Positions 24,973 to 34,622 of a stretch of 64,000 bases of DNA are shown piece by piece; the first letter of the stretch is position 1; every line of letters starts with the position of its first letter. Below the pieces are notes generated by a model that was given only the letters and a program-made list of their open reading frames with translations, was not told where the DNA came from and did no database searches. The translations under genes and the position numbers were made by a program. The DNA comes from Paenibacillus sp. LS1 (GTDB lineage: Bacteria > Bacillota > Bacilli > Paenibacillales > Paenibacillaceae), in assembly GCF_026013365.1 (NCBI RefSeq), contig NZ_JAPDOE010000002.1:620001-684000 (forward strand). The letters run 5' to 3'.

Positions 24973-25180
24973 CTGTACATGAAAATTTAGGAACCCGCCT
25001 ATGCCGTCCGGCTACATTGTCTTATGAACCTGCTTGGCAGGTGGGTGACCGCAAAAATGCTTTTTGAAGTCCCCATGTCGTATAGACAGGGCTTTTCAGC
25101 AACATTCTGTGTTGATCTCCCGAAGACATCATCATTGGTTCAAAACAACGAATAACCGAAACGTACATCGCAGGATGTAC
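24931..25180 (-). ncRNA. Free-standing structured RNA, possibly 6S RNA
   Basis: The minus strand has a good sigma-A promoter, about 200 bases with extensive base pairing and no reading frame, then an intrinsic terminator. The 5' GUACAU, at the expected start site, pairs with AUGUAC just before the terminator. Inside this, GAACC pairs with GGUUC, UGUCUU with AAGACA, GGGAGAUC with GGUCACCC, and CCCUGUC with GACAUGGG at the tip. A short hairpin CCUGC-CAA-GCAGG sits on the 3' side. The result is a long rod broken by bulges with a small 3' hairpin, which is the shape of 6S RNA (ssrS). The size also fits. I cannot confirm the family without a covariance search; the RNA gene itself is better supported than the name. 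Confidence 0.62.
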
Positions 25181-25184
25181 AATT

Positions 25185-25213
25185 ATTATATCCCTAACTG
25201 TGTAAAAAGTAAA
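25185..25213 (-). promoter_or_regulatory. Promoter of the structured RNA
   Basis: TTTACT (25208-25213), 17-base spacer, TATAAT (25185-25190) on the minus strand. The -35 box is only 18 bases past the end of the yesL-like gene, so the RNA has its own promoter. Confidence 0.75.
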
Positions 25214-25230
25214 TGGCGATCCATCATGTT

Positions 25231-26043
25231 TTATTTTTGCAGTGTAATGTTTTTGTCGTCTGATGTCTCAGATGCTTCACCGTTCTCTGCTGATTTCTCA
25301 GCCAGCGCAGCGGCTTCCTCTTCTTCTTTCTTCAACTGCATCTTCTCCATCTGCTCCTGCATTTTGTTGAAAGTTGCGTAGAAGTTAAAGAAAGCAAACC
25401 AGGCGATGATACTAATAATGAAGAAGATGAACAAGACCGGATAACGGAAACCGATGTAGAACAACAATCCGCTTCCCAGCAATGTGGAAAATACACGGAA
25501 AGGTCTGATCAGCGTTAGCAATACCGCATTTTTGATAATGAGCCCGATGGACATATGGTAGTGTACAACCATCGAGAAAAAGTTAAAGAGTGATACAAAT
25601 AACAAGAGAAGCAGCACAAGCATAATGATTCCCACGAGCTGCATGTTACGGAACTGCGTCATGTACACCGTATAATCCAGATACATAATCGCGAACAGCA
25701 GCGTGTAAAAAATGCCCCCAATCAAACTTTGCTTGTAGTTTTCCTTGTAACCTACAAAGAAAGTACGGAAGATCGGCACATCCGTGTCGCCCATATTCCA
25801 TTTACGAACAACCGTAAACAGCGCCGAAGTCGCCGGGAACAGTGTAAGCGGTGCCACAATGGCTATAGCCCAGTTCATTTGCAATGATTCGTTGGCGAGG
25901 TTCTGCTGCATCACGAGCAGTTTCATAATCAAGAAAAACAAGAACGGTGACGAACAAATAGCCCACAACAGATTGGTTGCGGCCAGTCTCGTAATCCACT
26001 CTGTAAGCCGGTAGATCCCGCCCATAGCTCCTTTAAATTCCAA
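25231..26043 (-). CDS. YesL-like membrane protein (DUF624)
   Basis: A 270-residue integral membrane protein. It shows the DUF624/YesL pattern: an early helix (LAATNLLWAICSSPFLFFLI), the PATSALFTVVRKW segment near residue 70, a charged loop with YKENYKQS, and three to four further helices. The C-terminal 45 residues are a charged helix and acidic tail (EKMQLKKEEEEAAALAEK). In Bacillales such proteins often lie next to sugar ABC transporter genes; none is here. The start is TTG at 26043, with GGAGGAG six to seven bases before it. Role unknown. Confidence 0.82.
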   Translation of the reverse strand: MEFKGAMGGIYRLTEWITRLAATNLLWAICSSPFLFFLIMKLLVMQQNLANESLQMNWAIAIVAPLTLFPATSALFTVVRKWNMGDTDVPIFRTFFVGYKENYKQSLIGGIFYTLLFAIMYLDYTVYMTQFRNMQLVGIIMLVLLLLLFVSLFNFFSMVVHYHMSIGLIIKNAVLLTLIRPFRVFSTLLGSGLLFYIGFRYPVLFIFFIISIIAWFAFFNFYATFNKMQEQMEKMQLKKEEEEAAALAEKSAENGEASETSDDKNITLQK

Positions 26044-26201
26044 ACATTTCTCCTCCTCCGCAGCCTTGCGTATACCTAAAGTCTAATATTAATATACCTT
26101 ATTATAGATAGGAAAAGCCAGCACTTCCCGAAAAGAGATCGGCCAGGCCCTTGGCCAGTGCTTTTGGTAGTGAGCAAAAGACGATACAGCCATTAGAAAA
26201 T

Positions 26202-26232
26202 AAAAAAAATGGAGCAGTTGCCTGCTCCATTT
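26202..26232 (-). terminator. Terminator of cshA
   Basis: On the minus strand ATGGAGCA pairs with TGCTCCAT across a six-base loop, then a run of seven or more T residues. It lies 20 bases beyond the cshA stop. Confidence 0.85.
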
Positions 26233-26251
26233 TCCAGTTCATACGTTTATA

Positions 26252-27850
26252 TTACTCGAAAGAAGAATCTTTCGCAGGACGACGTCCTTCGTTGCTGCTT
26301 GGACGCGGTTTGCGGTCACGGTTGTAACCACCTTCTCTGCTTCCACCGCTAGTGCTGCTGCTGCCGCTGTTACGATCACGGTTGTAGCCACCACGTCCGC
26401 CACCACTGCTGTTGCGATCGCGGTTGTAACCACCACCACTGCCGCCGCTACCACTTGTGCGGTTACCGCTGTAACCCGATGGTTTACGTCCGCCTGAGCG
26501 AACATCTGGTTTACGACGCTTCGCACGGATCGGATCTTCAGGAGTCAGATCAACTTGAGCATCTTTTTTGTCACCTGTCAGGAGCTTCAGTGCAGCCGAC
26601 AACAGTTGAACAGAATCATATTGCTCAAGCATTTGAATCGCGATACCTTTGTATTCGTTCAGTTCGCCCGATTGTACGATTTCCAGCAAACGCTCTGCTG
26701 TCAAACGTTGTTTTCCTTCAACCGCTTCTGCCATTGTTGGCAGTGGTTTACGTGGAATACGGTGACGTGTTACACGCTCGATGAAGTGCAAGTGATCAAT
26801 CTCACGCGGTGTAACGAAGGACCAAGCAGCACCCTCTTTACCCGCACGACCTGTACGACCGATACGGTGAACATAGCTCTCCGGATCTTGCGGAAGGTCA
26901 AAGTTAACAACGTGAGTTACGCCAGATACGTCGAGACCACGTGCAGCTACGTCTGTTGCAACGAGTACGTCAATGCTGCCGTCACGGAACTTACGCATTA
27001 CCGCATCACGTTGATTCTGGGACAAGTCACCATGAAGACCGTCTGCAGAATATCCACGTTTTTGCAAAGCTTCAGCCAATTCGTCAACACGACGTTTTGT
27101 ACGTCCGAATACGATCGCCAGTTCAGGAGATTCCATATCCAACAAACGGCTCAACGCTTCGAATTTTTGACGCTCAGGTACTTCGATATAGGATTGGTCA
27201 ATCAATGGTGCACTAACATGTTTCGGAATCACAGAAATGTGCTCAGGATTGTTCAAGAATTGTTGTGCCAATTTTTGAATGTTAGGAGGCATTGTTGCTG
27301 AGAACAGCATCGTTTGGCGCTCGTCTGGAACTTGTTTCAGGATGGATTGGATATCCTCCATGAAACCCATGTCGAGCATTTCATCTGCTTCATCCAGTAC
27401 AACAGTTTGTACATCATCAAGTTTGATTGTTTTGCGGTTGATGTGGTCAAGGAGACGTCCAGGTGTACCAATGATGATCTGTGGTTTTCTTTTAAGTGCA
27501 CGGATTTGACGAACGATATCTTGTCCGCCGTAGATTGGCAGGGAGCGCAGACCTTTGAAGCGAGTAAGTTTTTCGATCTCTTCAGCAACTTGAATTGCAA
27601 GTTCGCGTGTAGGTGCCATAATGAGGGCGCGGATTTTCTCGTCACTTTTCGTGATTTTGCTGATCAACGGAATACCGAATGCAGCTGTTTTACCCGTACC
27701 TGTTTGAGCTTGACCAATCAAATCTCTGCCTTCGAGTGCCAAAGGAATCGCTTTGGATTGGATCGGTGTTGCTTCTTCAAACCCGAGCTCAGTGATGGCT
27801 TGCAGCACCAGTGGTTCAAGATTGAAATCTGTGAAATTTAAATTTGTCAA
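26252..27850 (-). CDS. cshA: DEAD-box RNA helicase CshA
   Basis: ATP-dependent RNA helicase, known in Firmicutes to join the RNA degradosome and cold response. Of 532 residues the first 360 are the two RecA-like domains with all motifs: Q motif ([11 protein letters not shown]), [26 protein letters not shown], the ARGLD segment and [11 protein letters not shown] dimerisation-like part follows near 370-430. The tail (from about 440) is Arg/Gly/Ser-rich with three GGYNRDR repeats, a likely RNA-binding tail. The start is TTG (TTG ACA AAT) with AAAGGAGC upstream; the nearby ATG is in another frame and soon stops being useful. Confidence 0.93.
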   Translation of the reverse strand: MTNLNFTDFNLEPLVLQAITELGFEEATPIQSKAIPLALEGRDLIGQAQTGTGKTAAFGIPLISKITKSDEKIRALIMAPTRELAIQVAEEIEKLTRFKGLRSLPIYGGQDIVRQIRALKRKPQIIIGTPGRLLDHINRKTIKLDDVQTVVLDEADEMLDMGFMEDIQSILKQVPDERQTMLFSATMPPNIQKLAQQFLNNPEHISVIPKHVSAPLIDQSYIEVPERQKFEALSRLLDMESPELAIVFGRTKRRVDELAEALQKRGYSADGLHGDLSQNQRDAVMRKFRDGSIDVLVATDVAARGLDVSGVTHVVNFDLPQDPESYVHRIGRTGRAGKEGAAWSFVTPREIDHLHFIERVTRHRIPRKPLPTMAEAVEGKQRLTAERLLEIVQSGELNEYKGIAIQMLEQYDSVQLLSAALKLLTGDKKDAQVDLTPEDPIRAKRRKPDVRSGGRKPSGYSGNRTSGSGGSGGGYNRDRNSSGGGRGGYNRDRNSGSSSTSGGSREGGYNRDRKPRPSSNEGRRPAKDSSFE

Positions 27851-28155
27851 AATTATTCATGCTCCTTTTATATGGTGGACATGGTGGACAATCCACTTTG
27901 TTGTCTGTATTCTTAAGTAGCGTTAATATTTATAGGGTATCCCAACGGGACGAATTATTTTCACTACGAATATAATTCCATTGAATGGGTCCCCAACATA
28001 AGACTAAAACTACATACATGTGTTTGAAACATTTCAAAATTTTATTGCTCCATTTAGGAAAAGTTTCCTACTCAAGAATATCCACAAATTATTATATCAC
28101 AAAACAATTCAAGATTACCAGCAATCTGGTTTTAAATATAAATGAGGTGATTAAA
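27851..28155. other. Divergent region between cshA and yitT
   Basis: About 305 bases between two divergent genes. It includes a direct repeat TGGTGGACATGGTGGACA near the cshA start and AT-rich DNA. Plus-strand open codons from 27985 lead into yitT but have no ribosome binding site and are treated as leader. No clear promoter pair was assigned. Confidence 0.4.
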
Positions 28156-28977
28156 TTGCCCAAAATAATTTGGCACTCTTTAGTGATCATTTTGGGTGCT
28201 GCAGCTATTGCCTGCGGCTTCAACTGGTTTTTGGTTCCCCATCAGCTTTTGAGCGGCGGGGTATCCGGTATTTCCATGCTTCTGGGTTATTTCACGACTT
28301 TGAATCTTAGTATAATGTATTTTGTTCTCAACATTCCCCTGCTTATTGCAGGTTGGTTTATTCTTGGACGACGCTTCATTACATTAAGTATTCTCTCGGT
28401 AGCAGCCACTTCCTGGTTCATCGCGCTTCTGCCTGTTTTTGCTGTGGCTACAGACCCTTTGCTAAGCTCTGTATTTGGCGGTGTACTTATTGGACTGGGT
28501 ACTGGCGTATCCTTCAGAGTCGGCGGCTCCACAGGCGGTCTGGACATTGTCGGTTCCATTTTCACGCGTAAACGAGACTTTCCGATCGGTACGGTAATGG
28601 CTGGCATGAACGGTACCATCATTATGCTCGCGGGATATCTGAGTGACAACTGGAATACTGCCTTGGCCTCTATGGTATCCATCTACATTACAGGCAAAGT
28701 GCTTGATCTGATTCATATCAGTCACGTCAAAGTAACGCTATACATTATTACAAACGAAACCGAATCCATGTTGAAGAAATTACTTGTTCGACCACGTGGG
28801 GTTACCAAAATTAAGACTCAGGGCGCGTACACGGATATTGAAAAGGACATGCTCATGACCGTTACCACCCGTTACGAGTTGGTTGAAATCAAACGTATTA
28901 TCAAGGAAACAGATCCAAACGCCTTTGTTAACATTGTGGAAACGGTTGGTGTTATGGGCTCATTCCGCAGAAGTTGA
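28156..28977 (+). CDS. YitT family membrane protein
   Basis: A 273-residue integral membrane protein with the two parts of the YitT group: an N-terminal membrane domain (DUF161) with about five helices, including the repeated G-x-GTGVSFRVGGSTGGLDI signature near residue 115, and a C-terminal soluble DUF2179 domain (KVTLYIITNE... to the end), which looks like a small regulatory fold. The transported substrate, if any, is unknown. The start is TTG at 28156, set by GAGGTG six bases upstream; 57 upstream in-frame codons lack support. Its first residues (PKIIWHSLVIILGAA) then form the expected first helix. Confidence 0.87.
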   Translation: MPKIIWHSLVIILGAAAIACGFNWFLVPHQLLSGGVSGISMLLGYFTTLNLSIMYFVLNIPLLIAGWFILGRRFITLSILSVAATSWFIALLPVFAVATDPLLSSVFGGVLIGLGTGVSFRVGGSTGGLDIVGSIFTRKRDFPIGTVMAGMNGTIIMLAGYLSDNWNTALASMVSIYITGKVLDLIHISHVKVTLYIITNETESMLKKLLVRPRGVTKIKTQGAYTDIEKDMLMTVTTRYELVEIKRIIKETDPNAFVNIVETVGVMGSFRRS

Positions 28978-28990
28978 GACACCTGTACGG

Positions 28991-29018
28991 TTAACAATTC
29001 ACAACATTGTGGTATAAT
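28991..29018 (+). promoter_or_regulatory. Promoter of the 64-aa gene
   Basis: TTAACA (28991-28996) and TATAAT (29013-29018), 16-base spacer. The spacer holds an inverted repeat CACAA-CA-TTGTG. The gene begins about 130 bases downstream. Confidence 0.5.
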
Positions 29019-29146
29019 AACGGTGTACGGCTCCTAAATATGTTGTATAGCAGGTTCAACCCTTCAATTTTCACAGGCCATATGCTTTCCCGAATCGCGC
29101 CGAATGACTTACCATTTTGGAATTCGAGTAGGAAAGGGTGATTAAT

Positions 29147-29341
29147 GTGGATATGGAAACGGTAAAACTGTTTGAGATTGTCAACAGATGGTGCCCGGAA
29201 ATGCTCCCTTTCTTGAAACCGAATGAACTCGACTCACTGATTGTCCTACGGGATGGGCTGGGCATCCTGGAACAGGGAGACGCAATGGAAATCATTCAGT
29301 ACAGTATTTGTGAGCATCAAAATGAGATTTACATTCAATAA
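29147..29341 (+). CDS. Small conserved-looking protein, 64 aa
   Basis: A short, acidic soluble protein (begins DMETVKLFEIVNRWCPEML, ends CEHQNEIYIQ) with no recognised family. GTG at 29147 has AAAGGG eight bases before it; an ATG at 29153 is farther from the site. Promoter and terminator on either side, together with a balanced amino-acid composition, support a real monocistronic gene. Function unknown. Confidence 0.62.
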   Translation: MDMETVKLFEIVNRWCPEMLPFLKPNELDSLIVLRDGLGILEQGDAMEIIQYSICEHQNEIYIQ

Positions 29342-29360
29342 TTTTTTTCGATTGATCGCG

Positions 29361-29408
29361 CCGCTTCTTGCAGGGGATTTCCTCAGCAGGAAGCGGTTTT
29401 CATTTTTT
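29361..29408 (+). terminator. Terminator of the 64-aa gene
   Basis: CCGCTTCTTGC pairs with GCAGGAAGCGG with two weak pairs, then TTTTCATTTTTT. Confidence 0.78.
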
Positions 29409-29437
29409 CCATGTGTTTCATTACTTGATTAATATGG

Positions 29438-29466
29438 TTAAAAGCCCGGAGGCTTTAATGTATAAT
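29438..29466 (+). promoter_or_regulatory. Probable promoter of the glycosidase gene
   Basis: TTAAAA (29438-29443) and TATAAT (29461-29466) with 17 bases between them, 36 bases before the start codon. The -35 is a weak match. Confidence 0.42.
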
Positions 29467-29501
29467 TCATACATGGAATGCACATAAGGGAGTGGAAATG
29501 A

Positions 29502-30683
29502 ATGAATATGTTTTGGGCTTTACTGGCTATGGCCTTTGGAAGCTTTGGTGGTGCCCCCGCAGTGGCGGACCAGGGAAATCCACAGTTCCAATTTTTAACC
29601 AACAGTTTTAACACCGCAATTATCCAATCTCAAAAAGATCAGGTCGTTATTGATGCCGATAATCCACCTGCCAAAATCGACCCTCAACCTGACGCCCCCG
29701 TGGTCAAAGGGATTTATGTAACGGCTTATAGCGCCGGCGGCGCACGTATGAAAGAATTGCTGGACCTGACAGACAGTACCGAACTGAATGCTATGGTCAT
29801 TGATATCAAAGACGATCTCGGATACATAACTTATCCCACAGAAAACAAAGCGCTACAGAAAATGGGCAAATCCCAACCTTTTATTCGGGATATCGATGCC
29901 TTGATGAAACGATTGCAAAAACATGAGGTCTACCCGATCGCACGTGTCGTTGTATTCAAAGACACCATTCTAGCGAAGAAGAATCCGGAGCTTTCTTTCC
30001 GCAACAAGGATGGTTCGGTTTGGGCGAATGGCAAAGGCGACAGCTTCGTAAATCCATACAGCAAGGAAGTATGGGACTATAATATCGAGATTGCCAAGGA
30101 AGCAGCCAAACTTGGATTCAAAGAAATTCAGTTTGACTACGTCCGTTTCCCGGAAGGTTTCGAAACTCGTGCGGATGTACTGAAATATACCAAATCTGAC
30201 AAGTCCCGCGTCGATGTTGTGGCTGAATTCGTGCAATATGCACGCAAAGAATTGGCACCACTAGGTGTTCGTGTCTCGGTTGATATTTTCGGTTATGCCG
30301 CTTCCGTACCTGCGGCTGAAGGCATTGGACAGGACTTTGTTAAAATATCCGAAAATGTGGATGTCATCTCACCGATGGTATACCCTAGTCACTATTCAAC
30401 TGGCTGGTATGGGGTGAAGGACCCTGACAAAGATCCATACACGACCATCAAGGGCTCGATGGAAGACACACACAAGAAACTTGACCCTACCAAGGAGCTC
30501 AAACCTGTCATTCGTCCCTGGATTCAGGATTTTACAGCAAGCTGGCTGGGCAGTGGACATTACATCAAGTATGGCAAGAAACAAGTGGAAGACCAGATTA
30601 GAGCAATGAAAGACATGGATGTGCATGAATATCTGCTCTGGAATGCGTCCAACCGATACACTTCAGGTGTAGATTATAAGTAA
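29502..30683 (+). CDS. Putative glycoside hydrolase (DUF4015)
   Basis: A 393-residue exported protein. The first 22 residues (NMFWALLAMAFGSFGGAPAVA) look like a signal peptide. A TIM-barrel domain of the DUF4015 putative glycosidase type fills residues 68-390: KGIYVTAYSAGG at the first strand, AMVIDIKDDLGYI, RVVVFKD, KEIQFDYVRFPEG (acidic residues likely catalytic), VDIFGYAAS and ISPMVYPSHY. Such proteins are thought to act on cell-wall or capsule glycans; the exact bond is unknown. A GGGAG site precedes the ATG. It is monocistronic. Confidence 0.83.
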   Translation: MNMFWALLAMAFGSFGGAPAVADQGNPQFQFLTNSFNTAIIQSQKDQVVIDADNPPAKIDPQPDAPVVKGIYVTAYSAGGARMKELLDLTDSTELNAMVIDIKDDLGYITYPTENKALQKMGKSQPFIRDIDALMKRLQKHEVYPIARVVVFKDTILAKKNPELSFRNKDGSVWANGKGDSFVNPYSKEVWDYNIEIAKEAAKLGFKEIQFDYVRFPEGFETRADVLKYTKSDKSRVDVVAEFVQYARKELAPLGVRVSVDIFGYAASVPAAEGIGQDFVKISENVDVISPMVYPSHYSTGWYGVKDPDKDPYTTIKGSMEDTHKKLDPTKELKPVIRPWIQDFTASWLGSGHYIKYGKKQVEDQIRAMKDMDVHEYLLWNASNRYTSGVDYK

Positions 30684-30714
30684 TCCGGCCTCTTTCATAT
30701 TTCTGTATTCATCC

Positions 30715-30750
30715 AACCTCGTCCCGTTGAATCGGAGCGAGGTTTTTTTT
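30715..30750 (+). terminator. Terminator of the glycosidase gene
   Basis: AACCTCG (30715-30721) and CGAGGTT (30738-30744) close a stem of moderate inner pairing, followed by TTTTTTTT. Confidence 0.85.
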
Positions 30751-30894
30751 GTGTTCATTTTGTGGTGTTCATTTTTCTCGGTACGCCCTACTCTATTTCT
30801 GTCCCTATTCAAAACGGACAAAATCCACTACAATGAATAGCTGTCCATATACGACACTTGGATGACATCTCTTTAGAATAGCGAGGCACTGCCA

Positions 30895-32253
30895 GTGAAC
30901 ATGAACACAACAAGCTTTTCACAAAAAGTGAAGCAATTCCTGATTATATTTTTACCCATCTTCACCACTCAAATCGCCCTCTCTGCCATGTCGTTCTTCG
31001 ACACGAATATGTCAGGCAAGTTCTCCCCTGCCGACCTTGCAGGAGTGGCCATCGGCACAAGTCTATGGTTGCCCGTGCAAACTGGGCTGAGCGGCATTCT
31101 GATCGGAATTACGCCTGTCGTTTCCCATTTGCTAGGTTCCAAACGAAATGATCAGATCGGGTATAACGTCATACAAGCGTTGTATCTTGGTATTGCTGTC
31201 AGTCTACTCGTTCTAGGAGCTGGGGCGTTGTTACTTGGACCTATACTGAACGGGATGCCTCTGGAACCCCGGGTTGCCCAAGTTGCTTTCTATTTCTTGT
31301 GTGCACTTGCTTTTGGCATCATTCCGCTCTTCGGATATACGGTACTGCGCAGCTTCATGGATGCTCTTGGCCAGACGCGAACTACGATGTTCATTACGTT
31401 GGTCTCCCTTCCCGTTAACATCTTTTTGAATTATCTGCTGATTTTCGGCCGTTGGGGTTTCCCGCAATTGGGCGGCGTTGGTGCTGGAGTCGCTACAGCT
31501 TGTACGTACTGGCTAATCTTCCTCATTAGTCTCTTTTTTGTCCATCGGGTTGAACCTTTCGCCCAATACGGCATTTTCCGTCAATGGACCCGTGTATCCT
31601 TGGCGAAGTGGAAAGAATTACTCAAGATCGGGGTTCCGATTGGATTCGCGACTTTTTTCGAAACGTCCATCTTCGCTGCGGTGACCTTAATGATGAGCCG
31701 TTTCGATACTACAACAATAGCTGCCCATCAGGCGGCACTGAATTTCGCTTCTACGCTCTACATGTTGCCTGTAAGCATATGTATGGCACTTACGATCCTT
31801 GTGGGCTTTGAGGCAGGTGCAGGACGTCTGAAAGACGCCAAACAATACAGCCTGCTCGGAATTGGTGGAGCCATCGGGCTTTCACTGCTGACAGCCGTCG
31901 TGTTGATTGTGTTCGGCGAACAGATTGCAGGCGTATATTCAAACGATCGGGAGGTCATTGCACTTACGCAGCATTTCCTCATCTACGCGATCTTCTTTCA
32001 AATCTCGGATGCGATTGCCACACCGACTCAAGGAGCATTACGTGGCTACAAAGATGTTAATCCGGCACTAATCATTACGTTTGTAGCGTATTGGATTATC
32101 GGTTTGCCTGTAGGTTATCTTACAGCTACGTATACTTCACTCGGCGCCTTTGGGTATTGGATCGGACTTATTGCCGGCCTTGCTGTAGGAGCAACTGCGC
32201 TTCTCTGGAGACTCTTCCTGGTACAAAAACAAGCAGCACTCCGTAAGGCGTAG
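30895..32253 (+). CDS. MATE family efflux transporter
   Basis: A 452-residue integral membrane protein with twelve predicted helices in two similar halves, the usual MATE layout. These transporters export drugs or metabolites using H+ or Na+ gradients. Family segments include the first helix [26 protein letters not shown] region, [23 protein letters not shown] near residue 140 and a matching [19 protein letters not shown] near residue 365. The start is GTG at 30895, set by GAGG eight bases upstream. It is monocistronic, ending at a bidirectional terminator shared with pfkA. The substrate is unknown. Confidence 0.88.
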   Translation: MNMNTTSFSQKVKQFLIIFLPIFTTQIALSAMSFFDTNMSGKFSPADLAGVAIGTSLWLPVQTGLSGILIGITPVVSHLLGSKRNDQIGYNVIQALYLGIAVSLLVLGAGALLLGPILNGMPLEPRVAQVAFYFLCALAFGIIPLFGYTVLRSFMDALGQTRTTMFITLVSLPVNIFLNYLLIFGRWGFPQLGGVGAGVATACTYWLIFLISLFFVHRVEPFAQYGIFRQWTRVSLAKWKELLKIGVPIGFATFFETSIFAAVTLMMSRFDTTTIAAHQAALNFASTLYMLPVSICMALTILVGFEAGAGRLKDAKQYSLLGIGGAIGLSLLTAVVLIVFGEQIAGVYSNDREVIALTQHFLIYAIFFQISDAIATPTQGALRGYKDVNPALIITFVAYWIIGLPVGYLTATYTSLGAFGYWIGLIAGLAVGATALLWRLFLVQKQAALRKA

Positions 32254-32283
32254 CATCGGTACACTCACTTACTTTGGAAAATA

Positions 32284-32326
32284 AAAAAGAGCACAATCCT
32301 CTTCAATACGGGATTGTGCTCTTTGC
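32284..32326. terminator. Bidirectional terminator between MATE gene and pfkA
   Basis: AAAGAGCACAATCC (32286-32299) pairs perfectly with GGATTGTGCTCTTT (32311-32324) across an eleven-base loop, with T residues following on both strands. Confidence 0.88.
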
Positions 32327-32338
32327 TTATGAATCGAA

Positions 32339-33310
32339 TTACTGGGACAAACGTTGTGCAAGCTCGTAAGTCTCCATATCGAAATCTTTTTTCGTGTTAA
32401 CCACTTTATCGATATCCGTCAGGGTAAGCTCCCCCTTGATAATGCCACAACCTTTGTCTGTCTCGCCTGCAATCAGACTGCGAACAGCGAAATCGCCCAG
32501 ACGGCTTGCCAGGTTACGGTCGAAAGGTGTTGGTGTACCCCCACGCTGAATGTGACCCAGAACGGTTACACGCGGCTCATATGTCGGGCAACGTTCCATC
32601 AGTTCTTTCGCTACATCCTCACCCTTGCCCACGCCTTCAGCAACAATGATAATACTGTGACGTTTACCGTGTGCAAAGTTAGCTTTCATACGATCTGCCA
32701 CTTCGTCCATGTCAAATGGAACTTCCGGTACAAGGATCGTCTCAGCACCCGAAGCAAGTCCGGCATGCAGAGCGATATCCCCGCAGTGACGACCCATAAC
32801 TTCAACGATGGAAGAACGTTCGTGTGAAGACATCGTATCACGCAATTTGTTCACCGCATCAACCACTACGCTTACAGCCGTATCGAATCCGATTGTATGG
32901 TCGGTGAATGAAACATCGTTATCAATCGTTCCAGGCAGACCCATTGTATTAATGCCCAGCTTGCTCAGTTTGTTCGCTCCGTTGTAGGAACCATCTCCAC
33001 CGATAACAACCAGACCGTCAATGCCACGTGCACGCAGAATGTCCGCACCTTTTTGTTGACCTTCAGCGGTGTAGAACTCCTTGCAACGTGCCGATTGAAG
33101 AACCGTTCCCCCACGTTGGATGATATCCCCTACACTACGCAGATCCATTGGGAAAATGTCATTATTCAAAAGACCCTGGTATCCACGTTGGACTCCGTAT
33201 ACTTCGAGACCGTGAAACAGTCCACTGCGAACAACCGCACGAACAGCCGCGTTCATCCCCTGTGAATCACCACCGCTCGTTAATACTGCGATTTTCTTTA
33301 CTGCTGTCAT
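32339..33310 (-). CDS. pfkA: ATP-dependent 6-phosphofructokinase
   Basis: Phosphorylates fructose 6-phosphate to the 1,6-bisphosphate in glycolysis. The 323 residues show AVLTSGGDSQGMNAAVRAVV (ATP site; other species often have AP or SP after GGD), GGDGSYNGA near residue 105, PGTIDNDV near residue 128 (catalytic Asp), and the late VTVLGHIQRGGTPTPFDR signature. Length fits the allosteric bacterial tetramer. The ATG has GGAGGAAG upstream. Unlike the B. subtilis locus, no pyruvate kinase gene follows. It ends at the terminator shared with the MATE gene. Confidence 0.95.
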   Translation of the reverse strand: MTAVKKIAVLTSGGDSQGMNAAVRAVVRSGLFHGLEVYGVQRGYQGLLNNDIFPMDLRSVGDIIQRGGTVLQSARCKEFYTAEGQQKGADILRARGIDGLVVIGGDGSYNGANKLSKLGINTMGLPGTIDNDVSFTDHTIGFDTAVSVVVDAVNKLRDTMSSHERSSIVEVMGRHCGDIALHAGLASGAETILVPEVPFDMDEVADRMKANFAHGKRHSIIIVAEGVGKGEDVAKELMERCPTYEPRVTVLGHIQRGGTPTPFDRNLASRLGDFAVRSLIAGETDKGCGIIKGELTLTDIDKVVNTKKDFDMETYELAQRLSQ

Positions 33311-33363
33311 GATGTTTCTTCCTCCTCTAGTTTCACTTCAGGCTCCGCAACAACACACCTGAC

Positions 33364-34443
33364 TTACATATTTTTCCGTATCCAGCGACTGAAAATGAAG
33401 AAAAATATTCTTGTCATTGGACTATTCTTCATCAGACGTTTGGACACGACGCGAACTTCCTGCTGTTCGCTGACTTTGGGATCAGACAGGTAAATGGCAA
33501 TTAGTCCTTCGATGATCATCCGGTGAAAGGAGCTTCCCGGAATCTTCTGCACATCGCTGCGTGCCATCTCCACAATAAAAGCAATTCGGTCCAGCATTGT
33601 CTCTACATTCTCATAATAGTTGCAGAAGTTGAGATCTCCCCCGATGCGGTCCTCATCCTGATCAATTAAGTAATCGAGCATAATGTGCAATGCGCATACA
33701 TGTGGGAAATAGGCCGTGTGGATCGAGGCCGCTTGCTCTTCAGTCAACTGATCGTCACTCGCAGCCAGAAACAGCATGAATACGCCCAGTGTAGAGCCAG
33801 TTGCAGCAGCAAATTCGTTCCAACGAAACTGAGGTGTGCGATGACGGTGCTCCGACCACCATTCGAGCAGTGCCGTTTCTCTCAGTTCCGGCTTGATATG
33901 CTTATATACCTGCAGGTCCGTGTATAGGCCTGCCAGATCCTGAATTCGGGGCTTGGCGGACGCATAGCCTGGTAACTGACGGGTCAGTTCCTGACATGTA
34001 GTCACCAGATTCCGCAGATATCCACCGTCATCCTGCTCCTCACGGAGGGCATAATAATTGACGGGAATTGCTTCGGGATCTACCGCATCAAGCATGGATT
34101 GATGGAGAAGACGAAAGTCATCCGGGTCCATCGAGGTGCTGCGGTCGCACAGATTGTCCAAATAATCACTAATAGTTTGATATGAAACGATCAGCGGAAT
34201 CAGAATGTGCCTGTTGGGCAAATCAGCTAAAGCGTAGACGGTTCCGCCTTCACAGTGAAACTGTTTATCCTTCAGACTGGCAAGTGCCTGTGTACGCAAT
34301 TCCTCATTCGGAATCGCCTCAGCTTGGACACGCCATCCATTCAGCGCCTTCCGTGTTTCCGGAATGGTGTATTTGTACACCCCTCTCATCAATGCCAGCG
34401 GTCCACGCGGATATTGATGACGTTTTCGATTTGATTGGCTCAA
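33364..34443 (-). CDS. ytpB: Tetraprenyl-beta-curcumene synthase (YtpB, DUF2600)
   Basis: Class IB terpene synthase that turns tetraprenyl diphosphate into tetraprenyl-beta-curcumene, precursor of spore- or membrane-associated sesquarterpenes in Bacillales. The 359 residues match the DUF2600 family: SYQTISDYLDNLCDRSTSMDP near residue 88 (metal-binding Asp-rich helix) and HIMLDYLIDQDEDRIGGD near residue 255 (second acidic motif). All helical, no membrane anchor. The start is TTG, with GGAGG ten bases upstream. It is a single gene, 53 bases upstream of pfkA. The cyclase partner SqhC is not in this window. Confidence 0.88.
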   Translation of the reverse strand: MSQSNRKRHQYPRGPLALMRGVYKYTIPETRKALNGWRVQAEAIPNEELRTQALASLKDKQFHCEGGTVYALADLPNRHILIPLIVSYQTISDYLDNLCDRSTSMDPDDFRLLHQSMLDAVDPEAIPVNYYALREEQDDGGYLRNLVTTCQELTRQLPGYASAKPRIQDLAGLYTDLQVYKHIKPELRETALLEWWSEHRHRTPQFRWNEFAAATGSTLGVFMLFLAASDDQLTEEQAASIHTAYFPHVCALHIMLDYLIDQDEDRIGGDLNFCNYYENVETMLDRIAFIVEMARSDVQKIPGSSFHRMIIEGLIAIYLSDPKVSEQQEVRVVSKRLMKNSPMTRIFFFIFSRWIRKNM

Positions 34444-34622
34444 AATAAATGTGCCTCCACTTGGTTGAATACGTATTAGAGCGATTTTTAACCATTCCTA
34501 TTATAATATGATCCCCTTAATTGTACAAATGATCTGCCGCATATTCCGCACAAAAAATCGCATCGGCGTTCAAAGCTTTGTGATATACTATCCATATTTC
34601 ATCCATCAAAGGAGTCGTTGAC
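34444..34622. other. Divergent region between ytpB and MATE-like gene
   Basis: About 180 bases of AT-rich DNA that must hold both promoters. I see a TATAAT-like ATTATAATATGATC near 34498 but no full promoter I would place. Confidence 0.35.

Noticed and set aside
24806..25184. Riboswitch controlling the DUF1499 gene
   Set aside because: Considered because the RNA and terminator precede that gene. The 130-base gap after the terminator, closed 5'-3' pairing and rod-like fold fit a free RNA better. Not fully excluded.
26300..26470. Repeats in DNA near the cshA end
   Set aside because: They encode the GGYNRDR repeats of the helicase tail and are not a separate repeat element.
26555..27301. 248-codon plus-strand open frame
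   Set aside because: It is fully antisense to cshA, its composition is Cys/Thr/Phe-rich as expected from a shadow of a helicase gene, and it has no ribosome binding site.
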